A stretch of DNA of 43,048 bases from SG8-41 sp036555035 (lineage in GTDB: Bacteria; Pseudomonadota; Gammaproteobacteria; Burkholderiales; SG8-41), in assembly GCA_036555035.1 (NCBI GenBank), contig DATBMB010000044.1, positions 1-43,048 on the forward strand, given 5' to 3'. The stretch's first letter is position 1. Every line of letters begins with the position of its first letter. The translations under genes were made by a program, and so were the position numbers. Under the pieces are notes generated by a model. That model did not search any database, was not told the DNA's origin, and saw only the letters and a list, made by a program, of their open reading frames with translations. Positions 25,816-34,172 of the stretch are shown here, piece after piece.

Positions 25816-25937
25816 GCCTGCTGCGCCGGTGCTTCGAATGCGGCCAGCCGCTCGGCAAGAAGGACGTGTTCTGCCCGCGCTGCGGCGCGAAGCAGCCGCG
25901 GGAACCGCGCCGCGCGGCATGTGCACCCGTTGTATGA
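25812..25937 (+). CDS. Tiny zinc-ribbon protein (41 residues)
   Basis: A short frame begins at an ATG overlapping the hydrolase stop codon (ATGA), implying coupling. It encodes RCFECGQPLGKKDVFCPRCG: two CxxC pairs separated by ten residues (Cys7/Cys10 and Cys21/Cys24), a compact zinc ribbon, followed by a basic tail. The stop is at 25935-25937. It is short enough to be missed by gene callers. The paired Cys knuckles and the coupling favour a real gene; its role is unknown. Confidence 0.6.
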   Translation: MSLLRRCFECGQPLGKKDVFCPRCGAKQPREPRRAACAPVV

Positions 25938-25950
25938 TGTTTTTGGAGCA

Positions 25951-26057
25951 CCTAACAAAATGGCAGGGCCCGTTGCCCTTCGGGGAGCTCAGGACAGGCC
26001 GTTCGTGGTGAGCCTGTCGAACCATGGACGGCTGCGCCGTGTAGCTCATTTTGTTGG
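25951..26057. repeat. REP/MITE-like repeat block with imperfect terminal inverted repeats
   Basis: The block is bounded by CCTAACAAAATG (25951-25962) and CATTTTGTTGG (26047-26057), which are inverted copies with one insertion. Inside, around 25964-26031, lies a stretch containing GTGAGCCTGTCGAACCATGG and TCAGGACAGGCCGTTC, the style of dispersed proteobacterial extragenic repeats. No coding sequence is convincing. It may be a small non-autonomous element carrying a common extragenic palindrome. Confidence 0.6.
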
Positions 26058-26156
26058 AAGCGGTCTCAAGAATCGCTTGTATTAATGCAAAGCCCCGACT
26101 CAGGACCGCCGTAGTCTGCGTCGCTATCGAAGACGCTGGATTTGAGACCGCTTCCA
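26055..26156. repeat. 15-base perfect inverted repeat in front of the glycosyltransferase gene
   Basis: TGGAAGCGGTCTCAA (26055-26069) and its exact reverse complement (26142-26156) enclose 72 bases with no coding potential I can support. The right arm lies 31 bases before the glycosyltransferase start codon. It could be the ends of a small element, a very large hairpin in the leader, or a remnant of insertion. The left arm overlaps the end of the preceding repeat block by three bases. Confidence 0.75.
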
Positions 26157-26187
26157 GTAACAGCGCAAGAAAGGGAGGAATCAAAGC

Positions 26188-27210
26188 GTGGCCGGCAAAC
26201 TGGGCATAGTGATTCCGTGCTACAACGAACAAGAAGTTCTTCCTGAAACCGCAAAGCGGATGGCGGCGCTTCTCGGCCGTCTCATAGTGGCCGGGAAGGT
26301 CTCTTCCGATAGCGCGATATGGTTCGTTGACGACGGAAGCACGGACCGGACCTGGCCAATGATATGCGAGCTGGCGGAGAGCTCCGAAAAATTCCTTGGC
26401 ATAAAGCTTTCCCGGAATCGCGGGCACCAGAGCGCGCTTTTGGCGGGATTATTTACCGCCGAGGGCGATGTCTTAGTAAGTATTGACGCGGATCTGCAGG
26501 ACGACATCAACGTCATCGAAGCCATGATTGATGAATTCGACAACGGCGTTGAGGTGGTTTACGGCGTGCGCAGGAAACGCGAGCGCGACAGTGCGTTCCG
26601 GCGTCTCACCGCGGAATCTTTCTATCGGTTGATGCGGCTAATGGGCGCGGAGACGATCTACAACCATGCCGATTTCCGTCTGCTGAGCCGTAGGGTGATC
26701 GAAGCGCTCAAGGACTTTCGCGAGGTCAATCTGTTCATACGTGGCATCATGCCTCTGATTGGATATCGTTCGAGTATCGTCCACTACGACCGTAGCGAGC
26801 GTTTTGCCGGTCATTCGAAATATCCGCTCAGGCGGATGGTCGAGTTCGCGCTCGATGCGATAACGTCGTTTTCCGTGGTGCCGCTGCGAATGATCACCGC
26901 AATCGGTTTCGCGGTCTTCGTGCTGACGGTCGCGCTGTCGGCCTGGATCCTCTGGATCGCACTGACGGACGAGCAGGCGGTACCAGGATGGGCGTCTACG
27001 GTCCTGCCGCTCGTGTTCATCGGGGGGGTGCAGATTCTCTGCCTTGGCGTAATCGGCGAGTACCTCGGGAAGATCTACATCGAGACCAAGGGCCGGCCGC
27101 GCTATTTTATCGAGCACATTACTTCAAGCATACGCGCCAAGCGCGTGCCGCCGTCACCGCAGGTTGTCGAGGGGTTGCGCCGCGGAGGTCGCCTGGAGGA
27201 CGCGGGTTAG
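26188..27210 (+). CDS. GT2-family glycosyltransferase, GtrB/DPM1-like
   Basis: The GTG at 26188 has a strong GGGAGGAA site upstream. The 340-residue protein begins GIVIPCYNEQEVLPETAKR and has FVDDGSTDRT, LSRNRGHQSALLAGL and the DxD-bearing SIDADLQDD. After the catalytic domain come RSERFAGHSKYPLRRMVEFA and two membrane helices (about 235-260 and 270-295), ending GKIYIETKGRPRYFIE. This is the layout of GtrB/DPM1-like enzymes that load a sugar onto polyprenyl phosphate. It lies, with the following methyltransferase, in a stretch visibly less GC-rich than its surroundings, so it may have been acquired. It might supply donor to the GT-C-like proteins in this window, an untested idea. Confidence 0.9.
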   Translation: MAGKLGIVIPCYNEQEVLPETAKRMAALLGRLIVAGKVSSDSAIWFVDDGSTDRTWPMICELAESSEKFLGIKLSRNRGHQSALLAGLFTAEGDVLVSIDADLQDDINVIEAMIDEFDNGVEVVYGVRRKRERDSAFRRLTAESFYRLMRLMGAETIYNHADFRLLSRRVIEALKDFREVNLFIRGIMPLIGYRSSIVHYDRSERFAGHSKYPLRRMVEFALDAITSFSVVPLRMITAIGFAVFVLTVALSAWILWIALTDEQAVPGWASTVLPLVFIGGVQILCLGVIGEYLGKIYIETKGRPRYFIEHITSSIRAKRVPPSPQVVEGLRRGGRLEDAG

Positions 27211-27329
27211 CGGTGCCTCCACATTGCGCAGACGCGGGTCGCGCGTCGTGTGGGTTACGACAACGCAGCGCGAATGGGCTGTCAACACGGAAGTGATTGC
27301 CTTCCGCCGTCAAACGCGGGAACACATCG

Positions 27330-28097
27330 ATGAGCAAGAGCGGGGGCGAGTCACACTTCTACGATGACCTGTTTTACGCGTATATACGCGAGGGGGCAGT
27401 CCGTTCGGCCCGCGCCTTGCTGCCGGTAGTAGTCCACTCGCTTGGCGTCAAGAGTGTGCTCGACATCGGGTGCGGCGCCGGAGCGTGGCTGTCTGAATTT
27501 CAACGATTAGGCATAAGCGACTTTTGCGGCGTGGATGGCGAATACGTAAGCGGGTCTGCCCTGTTGATCGACGACGCAAAGTTCATTCCGCGAGACATCA
27601 CTAAACCCTTCGATTTCGGACGGGACTTCGACCTGGTCGAGTGCCTGGAAGTGGCTGAACACGTTCCCACGGAGGCGAGCCGGATCCTGGTCGATAACAT
27701 CGCGCGCCACGGCAAGCGTGTGCTATTTTCGGCGGCTGTGCCCGGGCAGGGTGGCGAGAATCACATCAATGAGCAGCCGCACGAGTTCTGGCGGGATCTG
27801 TTCCGTGAACGTGGATACCGGTTGTTCGATTTCGTGCGACCAGCCGTCCAGGAATCCAGTGAGATAGAATCGTGGTACCGATATAACGTGCTATTTTTTG
27901 CGCATGACGACATTATCGGGACGCTGCCTTCCCGGGTGACTGCGTATCGAGTTCCGGACCATTCGGCGATAAGGGATTTCTCGCCAGCATGGTACCGTGT
28001 ACAGAAGACAGTCATGCGGATGCTGCCAGTACGCGCGGTTTCCGGGATGGCCGTGCTCAAACACAAGCTGGTCACACGCAGACTGCGACATCGATAA
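27330..28097 (+). CDS. Class I SAM-dependent methyltransferase
   Basis: The ATG at 27330 gives 255 residues; an upstream TTG is in frame but has no better support. SAM motif I is SVLDIGCGAGAWLSEF. Motif-II-like FGRDFDLVECLEVAEHV and RVLFSAAVPGQGGENHINEQ follow, typical of Methyltransf_23-like proteins often found in glycan and natural-product clusters. Position next to a polyprenyl-sugar glycosyltransferase suggests methylation of a glycan or lipid-linked sugar. The ribosome binding site is weak. Base composition is similarly low in GC. Confidence 0.85.
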   Translation: MSKSGGESHFYDDLFYAYIREGAVRSARALLPVVVHSLGVKSVLDIGCGAGAWLSEFQRLGISDFCGVDGEYVSGSALLIDDAKFIPRDITKPFDFGRDFDLVECLEVAEHVPTEASRILVDNIARHGKRVLFSAAVPGQGGENHINEQPHEFWRDLFRERGYRLFDFVRPAVQESSEIESWYRYNVLFFAHDDIIGTLPSRVTAYRVPDHSAIRDFSPAWYRVQKTVMRMLPVRAVSGMAVLKHKLVTRRLRHR

Positions 28098-28242
28098 GTG
28101 AGACACCCTTGCGGCTACGTATCTACCTTTCTCTCCCCGCGGGAACGTTACCTGCCGCTGTCAGTCAGGTTCTCTTACATGCTCATGCTGCTCCGAAGGT
28201 ATTCTTGAGATGGATTCCAGGCACTGTTAGGGAGGAGCGGCG

Positions 28243-28644
28243 ATGATTGCCAAGATCGAGGCGGTTGGCGAAACACTGGTCAAGTGCTTCCACCTGGTTG
28301 CGTTGTTCGTCATCGGCGGCACCGTGGTGTGGTCGGCAGGGCACTTCTACATCGTCGACGTGATGCAGCACGGACGTGCCCAGCTCCACGATATCCTGCT
28401 GCTGTTCATCTACCTCGAGATCGGCGCGATGGTCGGGATCTACTTCAAGACCCACCGCCTGCCGGTGCGCTTCCTGATCTACGTCGCGATCACGGCACTT
28501 ACGCGCATGCTCACGATCGACATCAAGGACCTGGCGAACGAGCAGATCCTCACCGTGACCGGCGCGATCCTCGTGCTCGCGCTGGCGGCCCTCGCCATAG
28601 AATTCAGCGCGGCCCGCTTCCGCTCCCCGGACGCGGACGTCTGA
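28243..28644 (+). CDS. psiE: PsiE-family membrane protein
   Basis: The 133-residue protein has four hydrophobic helices. DILLLFIYLEIGAMVGIYF and LPVRFLIYVAITALTRML are characteristic of the PsiE (phosphate-starvation-inducible E) family. The molecular function is unknown; expression in Escherichia coli responds to phosphate starvation. A GGGAGGAG site precedes the ATG. No obvious Pho box was identified by eye. Five bases separate it from the RidA-like gene. Confidence 0.9.
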   Translation: MIAKIEAVGETLVKCFHLVALFVIGGTVVWSAGHFYIVDVMQHGRAQLHDILLLFIYLEIGAMVGIYFKTHRLPVRFLIYVAITALTRMLTIDIKDLANEQILTVTGAILVLALAALAIEFSAARFRSPDADV

Positions 28645-28649
28645 CCACC

Positions 28650-29120
28650 ATGAGCATGGATGTCGAAGCCCGGCTGGCCAGGGCCGGCCTGAAGCTGCCC
28701 GATGCGCCCTCGCCGGCCGCCAACTATGTGCCGGCCGTGATCGCGAAAGGACTGGTCTTCATCGCCGGGCAGGCGCCGGTGCGCGACGGCAAGTACGCGT
28801 TTACCGGACGCGTCGGGAGCGAGGTCACGCTCGAGGAGGCTCAGGCGGCGGCCTGCCTGTGCGGCCTCAACGTCCTGGCGCAGGTGAAGGCCGCGGTCAG
28901 TGGAGACTGGTCGCGCGTGAAGGGCTGCGTGCGGATCTGCGGCTACGTCAGCTCGGCCCCCGGCTTCTTCGAGCAGCCGAAGGTCCTCGACGGAGCCTCC
29001 GACCTGATGGTGCAGGCGCTCGGCGAGGCCGGCAAGCACGCGCGCTCGGCGCTGGGTGTCGCCGCATTGCGCGGCAACGTGCCGGTGGTCGTGGACGCGA
29101 TCTTCGAGCTCGCGGACTAG
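28650..29120 (+). CDS. RidA/YjgF-family protein
   Basis: The 156-residue protein belongs to the RidA/YjgF/UK114 superfamily. It has ANYVPAVIAKGLVFIAGQAPVRDG, TLEEAQAAACLCGLNVLAQVKA and ARSALGVAALRGNVPVVVDAIFEL, the typical N- and C-terminal family segments. RidA proteins hydrolyse reactive enamine/imine intermediates; the key Arg of true RidA (in the last third, usually followed by a short peptide) appears replaced by SALGVAALRGN, so this is more likely a YjgH/YoaB-type member than RidA itself. Function is uncertain. Confidence 0.85.
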   Translation: MSMDVEARLARAGLKLPDAPSPAANYVPAVIAKGLVFIAGQAPVRDGKYAFTGRVGSEVTLEEAQAAACLCGLNVLAQVKAAVSGDWSRVKGCVRICGYVSSAPGFFEQPKVLDGASDLMVQALGEAGKHARSALGVAALRGNVPVVVDAIFELAD

Positions 29121-29228
29121 AAACCGCTCCGCAAGCCGGATCGAAACCGCATAGACGCGCAGATAGGCACAGGCGATTCGAGCCCGGCCAATTCGTTAGG
29201 AGGGGCTTCCACGCGCGTTCGACTGCGT

Positions 29229-30488
29229 TTATCTCCGACTAATCGCCGGTTTCGCGCCCTTCCCACCCCGGAAGACGATCACCGCCACCGCGGCCAGCAG
29301 CAGCAGCGTACCGATCGTGATGATCCCCAGCGAGAGCATCTTGATCGACAGCTCCCGCCCGACAAACCCCCGCCCGGTGAGCGTATTCATCACAAAGCTT
29401 GCGCACAAGAGCGGAACGGCGGTGCGCCACGCCTCCCGGTGCTTCATCAGATACGCCACGATCACCATGTGCGGCAGCAGCAGGACGATGAAATGGGACT
29501 TGCTGGACACCGGCGACAGCAGCACCATGCTCATGACGATGACGGACGCGCCCCAGAGGTAGGCTCCCTCCATCTTCGCCGATCGCAAGATGATCGCGAG
29601 CGCCGCCAGGCCATAGGCCAGATACACAAAGTGGAGTATCACCTCCGTGCGGGCAGTGATATCGCCCCATGCCACGTCGCCTGCGCCCATCAGGCGATAG
29701 ACGAGGGGCCGCAGCGACTGATTGAAGTACAGCGCGCCTCGAAAAAAGCCGGAGTGTGCTTCGGATTGCACGCCGGCGAGCCCTCCGCCCGCGACCTCCA
29801 CGATCCATCTGTACAGATAGCCGGCTTTGGGATCGCTGTGCGGGAAGAATGCGTCCGGAAGCACGGAAAGGATCGCACACAGCCCGACGCCCAGCGCGAA
29901 TACCTTCCACTTACGCAGCAAGATGGCGTACAGGAGCATCAGGACCGGCGTCGCTTTCAGCGCGACCGCGACGGCCAGCCCGGAGGCGGCGAGAAGGGTC
30001 CTGTTCATCGACAGGCCATACAGGCCCACGAGGACGAAGAAGAACACGATGACGTCGTAGGCCTGGTTTTCGAGCACGGCCAACACGAACTTGAGGCTCA
30101 GGATCAAAGTGAAGACCCTCAGCCACACGAGCTGCTCGCGTGCCACTTGAAACGCCCGGACCGTCAGCGTTTCACATATCCTGTAACTGCCGTAGGTGGT
30201 GCCGATCAGCACTCCGTACCACGCCAGGTTCCCGGCCCAGTCGGGCAGGAACGAGAAGGGGATCATGACAAAAGCGAAAAACGGGGGGTAGGAAAATCCG
30301 GGGGAACACGTCCACAGCGTCTCTCCCCTCAACATGCACGCCCCGCCCAGCGAGAATACGGACATCCCCCCGTGGTGCGTGCTGAACCGGAAGTAGTAGA
30401 GCGTGAGCGCTAGCGCGAGCACGGCCCACCCAACAGCGGAATACCTGCTCGCGGGTCTTGCCGCAGCGGGATCCGGAAACGGGGTCAT
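29229..30488 (-). CDS. GT87-family polyprenol-phosphate-sugar glycosyltransferase-like membrane protein
   Basis: The 419-residue protein has roughly ten membrane helices and the early motif LWTCSPGFSYPPFFAFVMIPF, as in GT87 (DUF2029) mannosyltransferases of actinobacteria and their relatives. These use polyprenyl-phosphate sugars as donors. The acceptor and sugar are unknown here. It lies between the RidA-like gene (convergent) and the molybdenum hydroxylase small-subunit gene (58 bases upstream, same strand). Confidence 0.8.
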   Translation of the reverse strand: MTPFPDPAAARPASRYSAVGWAVLALALTLYYFRFSTHHGGMSVFSLGGACMLRGETLWTCSPGFSYPPFFAFVMIPFSFLPDWAGNLAWYGVLIGTTYGSYRICETLTVRAFQVAREQLVWLRVFTLILSLKFVLAVLENQAYDVIVFFFVLVGLYGLSMNRTLLAASGLAVAVALKATPVLMLLYAILLRKWKVFALGVGLCAILSVLPDAFFPHSDPKAGYLYRWIVEVAGGGLAGVQSEAHSGFFRGALYFNQSLRPLVYRLMGAGDVAWGDITARTEVILHFVYLAYGLAALAIILRSAKMEGAYLWGASVIVMSMVLLSPVSSKSHFIVLLLPHMVIVAYLMKHREAWRTAVPLLCASFVMNTLTGRGFVGRELSIKMLSLGIITIGTLLLLAAVAVIVFRGGKGAKPAISRR

Positions 30489-30546
30489 CGGAGGGGAAAC
30501 CCGACGCGCTGCAGAAGAAGCCCCCGCAGCATGCTTGAGCGACGCT

Positions 30547-31023
<477 letters not shown>

Positions 31024-31058
31024 GTTCGCTTTCCGCGTCTGTCTGCGTTGATCTGCGC

Positions 31059-31862
31059 CTACTTCCTGCCGGCGAGCTTCGCTACCGCGCGCTTTGCCAT
31101 CACCCGCACCAGGTTGGCGCGGTACTCGCGGTCGGCGTGGATGTCGTTGTTGAAGTTGCTCGAATCGAGCGCAAGCCCTTCCAGCGCTTCCGGCTTGAAG
31201 CTCTTCGCCAGCGCGCTCTCGGCGGCCTTCCAGCGGAAGACGCCGGGGCCGGCGCCCGTCACCGCCACGCGGGCGCCGTTTGCCGCCTGCGCAACGAACA
31301 CGCCCGCCATCGCGTAGCCCGACGCCGGGTGGTGGAACTTGGAATAGGCCGCGCGCTTGGGCAGCGGAAACTCGACGCGCACGATGACCTCGCCCTCCCG
31401 CAGCGCGGTGGCGAACAGCCCCTGGAAGTAATCGTCCGCGGCGATCGAGCGCTGCGTGGTGACGACGGTCGCGGCGAGTCCCAGCACCGCGGCGGGATAA
31501 TCCGCGGCCGGATCGTTGTTCGCGAGCGAGCCGCCGATCGTGCCACGGTTCCTGACCTGCGGATCGCCGATTTCGGCCGCCAGTCCCGCCAGCGCGGGGA
31601 TCGCCTTGCGGACGACCGTCGAGGACGCAACGTCGTGGTGCCGCGTGCCCGCCCCGACGACCAGCTTGCCGCCCTTCGCCGCGACGCCGCGGAGCTCCTT
31701 CAGGCCCGCGATATCGACGATGTGCGTGGGCCGCGCGAGCCTTGCTTTAAGCGTCGGGATCAGCGTCATGCCGCCCGAGAGCAGCTTGGCCTCCGGGTTC
31801 TTCGCGAGAAACGCCGCCGCGTCCTTGAGCGACTTCGGCTTGACATAACTGAGTGAGTACAT
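31059..31862 (-). CDS. Molybdenum hydroxylase medium subunit, FAD-binding (CoxM-like)
   Basis: The 267-residue protein is the FAD subunit. AKLLSGGMTLIPTLKARLA and TIGGSLANNDPAADYPAAVL are the two FAD-binding motifs, and the length fits the family. It would accept electrons from the small subunit. It sits three bases after the second large-subunit gene and 35 bases before the small-subunit gene, so all are one operon. Confidence 0.95.
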   Translation of the reverse strand: MYSLSYVKPKSLKDAAAFLAKNPEAKLLSGGMTLIPTLKARLARPTHIVDIAGLKELRGVAAKGGKLVVGAGTRHHDVASSTVVRKAIPALAGLAAEIGDPQVRNRGTIGGSLANNDPAADYPAAVLGLAATVVTTQRSIAADDYFQGLFATALREGEVIVRVEFPLPKRAAYSKFHHPASGYAMAGVFVAQAANGARVAVTGAGPGVFRWKAAESALAKSFKPEALEGLALDSSNFNNDIHADREYRANLVRVMAKRAVAKLAGRK

Positions 31863-31865
31863 CGG

Positions 31866-34172
31866 CTACCTCCCTTTCCGTGCGTCCTGCATGGCATGCC
31901 AGATCCTGGCGGGCGTCAGCGGCATGTCGATGTGCCCGACGCCGAGCGGCGCGAGCGCGTCCATGACCGCGTTGGCAACCGCCGGCAGCGACCCGGTGCA
32001 GCCCGACTCTCCCACGCCCTTGACCCCGAGCGGGCTCACCTTGCTCGCCGTCGGATGCTCGGCCCCGCGGATCGCCGGCACCAGCCCGGCGCGCGGCATG
32101 TAGTAGTCCATGAAGCTGCCGGTCAGCAGCTGCCCCGAGCCGCGATCGTATACCACGTGCTCGCCGAAGATCTGGCCCGCGCCCATCGCGACGCCGCCGT
32201 GCAGCTGCCCTTCGACCACCCCGTGGTTGATCACGACGCCAAGGTCGTCCACCGCCGCATAGGAAGCGATCTCGGCCGCGCCGGTGCCGGGATCGATCTC
32301 GACTTCGGCGATGTGGCAGCCGTTGGGAAAGGTCGAGCCGAACTTGCCCTCGGCGACCACCGAGACCGGCTTCGATCTCGCGAGGTCCCCGAGCCTGAAC
32401 GTGCGCTTCGATTCCTTCGAGCGATACGCGCCGTCGGCATATTCCACCTGAGAGGGCTCGACCCCGAGGTCGAGCGCGGCGGCAGCGCGCCCGTGCTCGA
32501 TCAGCTTCTGCGCCGCGAGGTGGCACACGCTGCCGGCGCCCACGGTGCTGCGCGAGCCGCCGGTATGATTGCCCTGCAGCCGGTGCTGCTTCTCCGGCGC
32601 GCACTGCTTCAGATGCACGCGCTCGAACGGCACGCCGAGCGCATCCGCCACGATCGTGGCGAAGGTCGTCTCGTGCCCGTGCCCCTGCGACTTCGCCATC
32701 GTGTAGACGGTGAGGTTGCCCGCGGCATCGAGCTCGAGCTCGACCTCGTCCTTTGCCGCCTGGCCGGCTCCCGTGTTCTCGATCACCGTGGCGATGCCGA
32801 TGCCGCGCAGCTTCCCCGCCTTCTCGGTCTGCGCGCGCCGCTTCGCATAGCCCTTCCAGTCCGCGAGCTTGAGCGCCTTCTCGAGGAGCCCCGGCAGGTC
32901 GGCGCTTTCGTAGGTGGAGCCCGTCGGGGTCTTGTAGGGGAAGGCCTCCGGCGGAATGAAATTGCGCCGCCGCAGCTCGGCGGCATCCATCTTCAGCTCG
33001 GCTGCGGCCTGGCTCACCAGGCGCTCGACCGTATAGGCGATGTCCGGACGCCCCGCGCCGCGATAGGACGACACCGGGTTGGTGCTGGTCAGCGCGACCC
33101 GGTAGGTGGCGTAGAGCGCCGGGATGCGGTAGACGCCGGTCATGCAGGTCGTGGTGTTGCGGATATGCCCCATGGAAGCCGGAGAGAGATAGGCCCCCAT
33201 GTCGTTCACCCAGTCGAGCCGCATCGCGGTAAAGCGGCCCTCGCGGTCGAGCGCCAGCGCGCCGTTGATGACATTGGCGCGCCCGTGCGTGTCGCAGGCG
33301 ATGCCCTCGGAGCGCGTCGACACCCACCGTACCGGGCGACCGGTCTGCTTCGCCGCGAGCATCAGCGCGCCGTGCTCGGGGTACGCCGGCGTGCGCTGGC
33401 CGAAGCCGCCGCCGACATCGCCCACTTCGAAGTTGAGCTTCTCCTCCGGCACGCCGGTGTAGGCGGAGAGGTGCCGCCGCAGCGTGGTGATGCCCTGGCA
33501 GCAGACGTGCAGCGTGTAGCTGTCCGCGCGCGCGTCGTAGGATGCGATGTAGGCGCGCGGCTCCATCGGGTTCGGCGCGACGCGGGTGACTTCCACCTTG
33601 AGGCGCGTCACGTGCGCCGCGCGCGCAAGCGCCGCCTCGACGGCTGCAGCATCACCGACTTCCACTTCCAGCGCGAGGTTGCCCGGGACGTTCTCGTGAA
33701 GCTGCGGTGCGCCCGTCGCGAGCGCCTCCTCGGGCGAGACGACCGCGGGCAGGTCGCGATACTTGATCTCAACGAGCTCGGCCGCGTCCTGCGCTGCTTC
33801 GGCCGTCTCCGCGACCACGAGCGCAACCGCTTCGCCCACGAAGTGCACTCCGCCGTGCGCCAGCACCGGCCGCTCGGGAGCCCGCGTCTGCATGCCGCCC
33901 TTGCCGGGAAAGGTCAGCGTGTGCATCGGCTTGACGTAACCGGCGCGAACCGCGTCGGCACCGGTGATGACTGCCTTCACTCCGGGGTGCTTGAGTGCCC
34001 GCCCGGTGTCGACGGCGACGATCTCGGCGTGCGCCCGGTCCGAGCGCACGAAAGTGCCGTGGAGCTGCCCCGGCACGTTCCAGTCGGCGGCAAACGTGCC
34101 GGCGCCGGTGACGAGGCGCGCGTCCTCGACCCGTCCCACCGGCCCGTGATTGTGGTGTGCCTTCGCGCTCAT
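31866..34172 (-). CDS. Molybdenum hydroxylase large subunit, second copy (CoxL form-II-like)
   Basis: The ATG at 34172 gives 768 residues. The protein binds the molybdopterin cytosine dinucleotide cofactor and holds the active site. Motifs: GRVEDARLVTGAG at the N-terminus, GGGFGQRTPAYPEHGALM, SSYRGAGRPD (form-II signature, not the CSFR of true CO dehydrogenase), GNHTGGSRSTVGAGS, and GVKGVGESGC with the catalytic Glu. It overlaps the first large-subunit gene by ATGA. It is about as divergent from its neighbour as separate specificities would require, while sharing all motifs. Confidence 0.94.
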   Translation of the reverse strand: MSAKAHHNHGPVGRVEDARLVTGAGTFAADWNVPGQLHGTFVRSDRAHAEIVAVDTGRALKHPGVKAVITGADAVRAGYVKPMHTLTFPGKGGMQTRAPERPVLAHGGVHFVGEAVALVVAETAEAAQDAAELVEIKYRDLPAVVSPEEALATGAPQLHENVPGNLALEVEVGDAAAVEAALARAAHVTRLKVEVTRVAPNPMEPRAYIASYDARADSYTLHVCCQGITTLRRHLSAYTGVPEEKLNFEVGDVGGGFGQRTPAYPEHGALMLAAKQTGRPVRWVSTRSEGIACDTHGRANVINGALALDREGRFTAMRLDWVNDMGAYLSPASMGHIRNTTTCMTGVYRIPALYATYRVALTSTNPVSSYRGAGRPDIAYTVERLVSQAAAELKMDAAELRRRNFIPPEAFPYKTPTGSTYESADLPGLLEKALKLADWKGYAKRRAQTEKAGKLRGIGIATVIENTGAGQAAKDEVELELDAAGNLTVYTMAKSQGHGHETTFATIVADALGVPFERVHLKQCAPEKQHRLQGNHTGGSRSTVGAGSVCHLAAQKLIEHGRAAAALDLGVEPSQVEYADGAYRSKESKRTFRLGDLARSKPVSVVAEGKFGSTFPNGCHIAEVEIDPGTGAAEIASYAAVDDLGVVINHGVVEGQLHGGVAMGAGQIFGEHVVYDRGSGQLLTGSFMDYYMPRAGLVPAIRGAEHPTASKVSPLGVKGVGESGCTGSLPAVANAVMDALAPLGVGHIDMPLTPARIWHAMQDARKGR

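Noticed and set aside
26188..28097. Complete O-antigen or capsule cluster
   Set aside because: Only a glycosyltransferase and a methyltransferase are present; no flippase, polymerase or nucleotide-sugar enzymes are seen.
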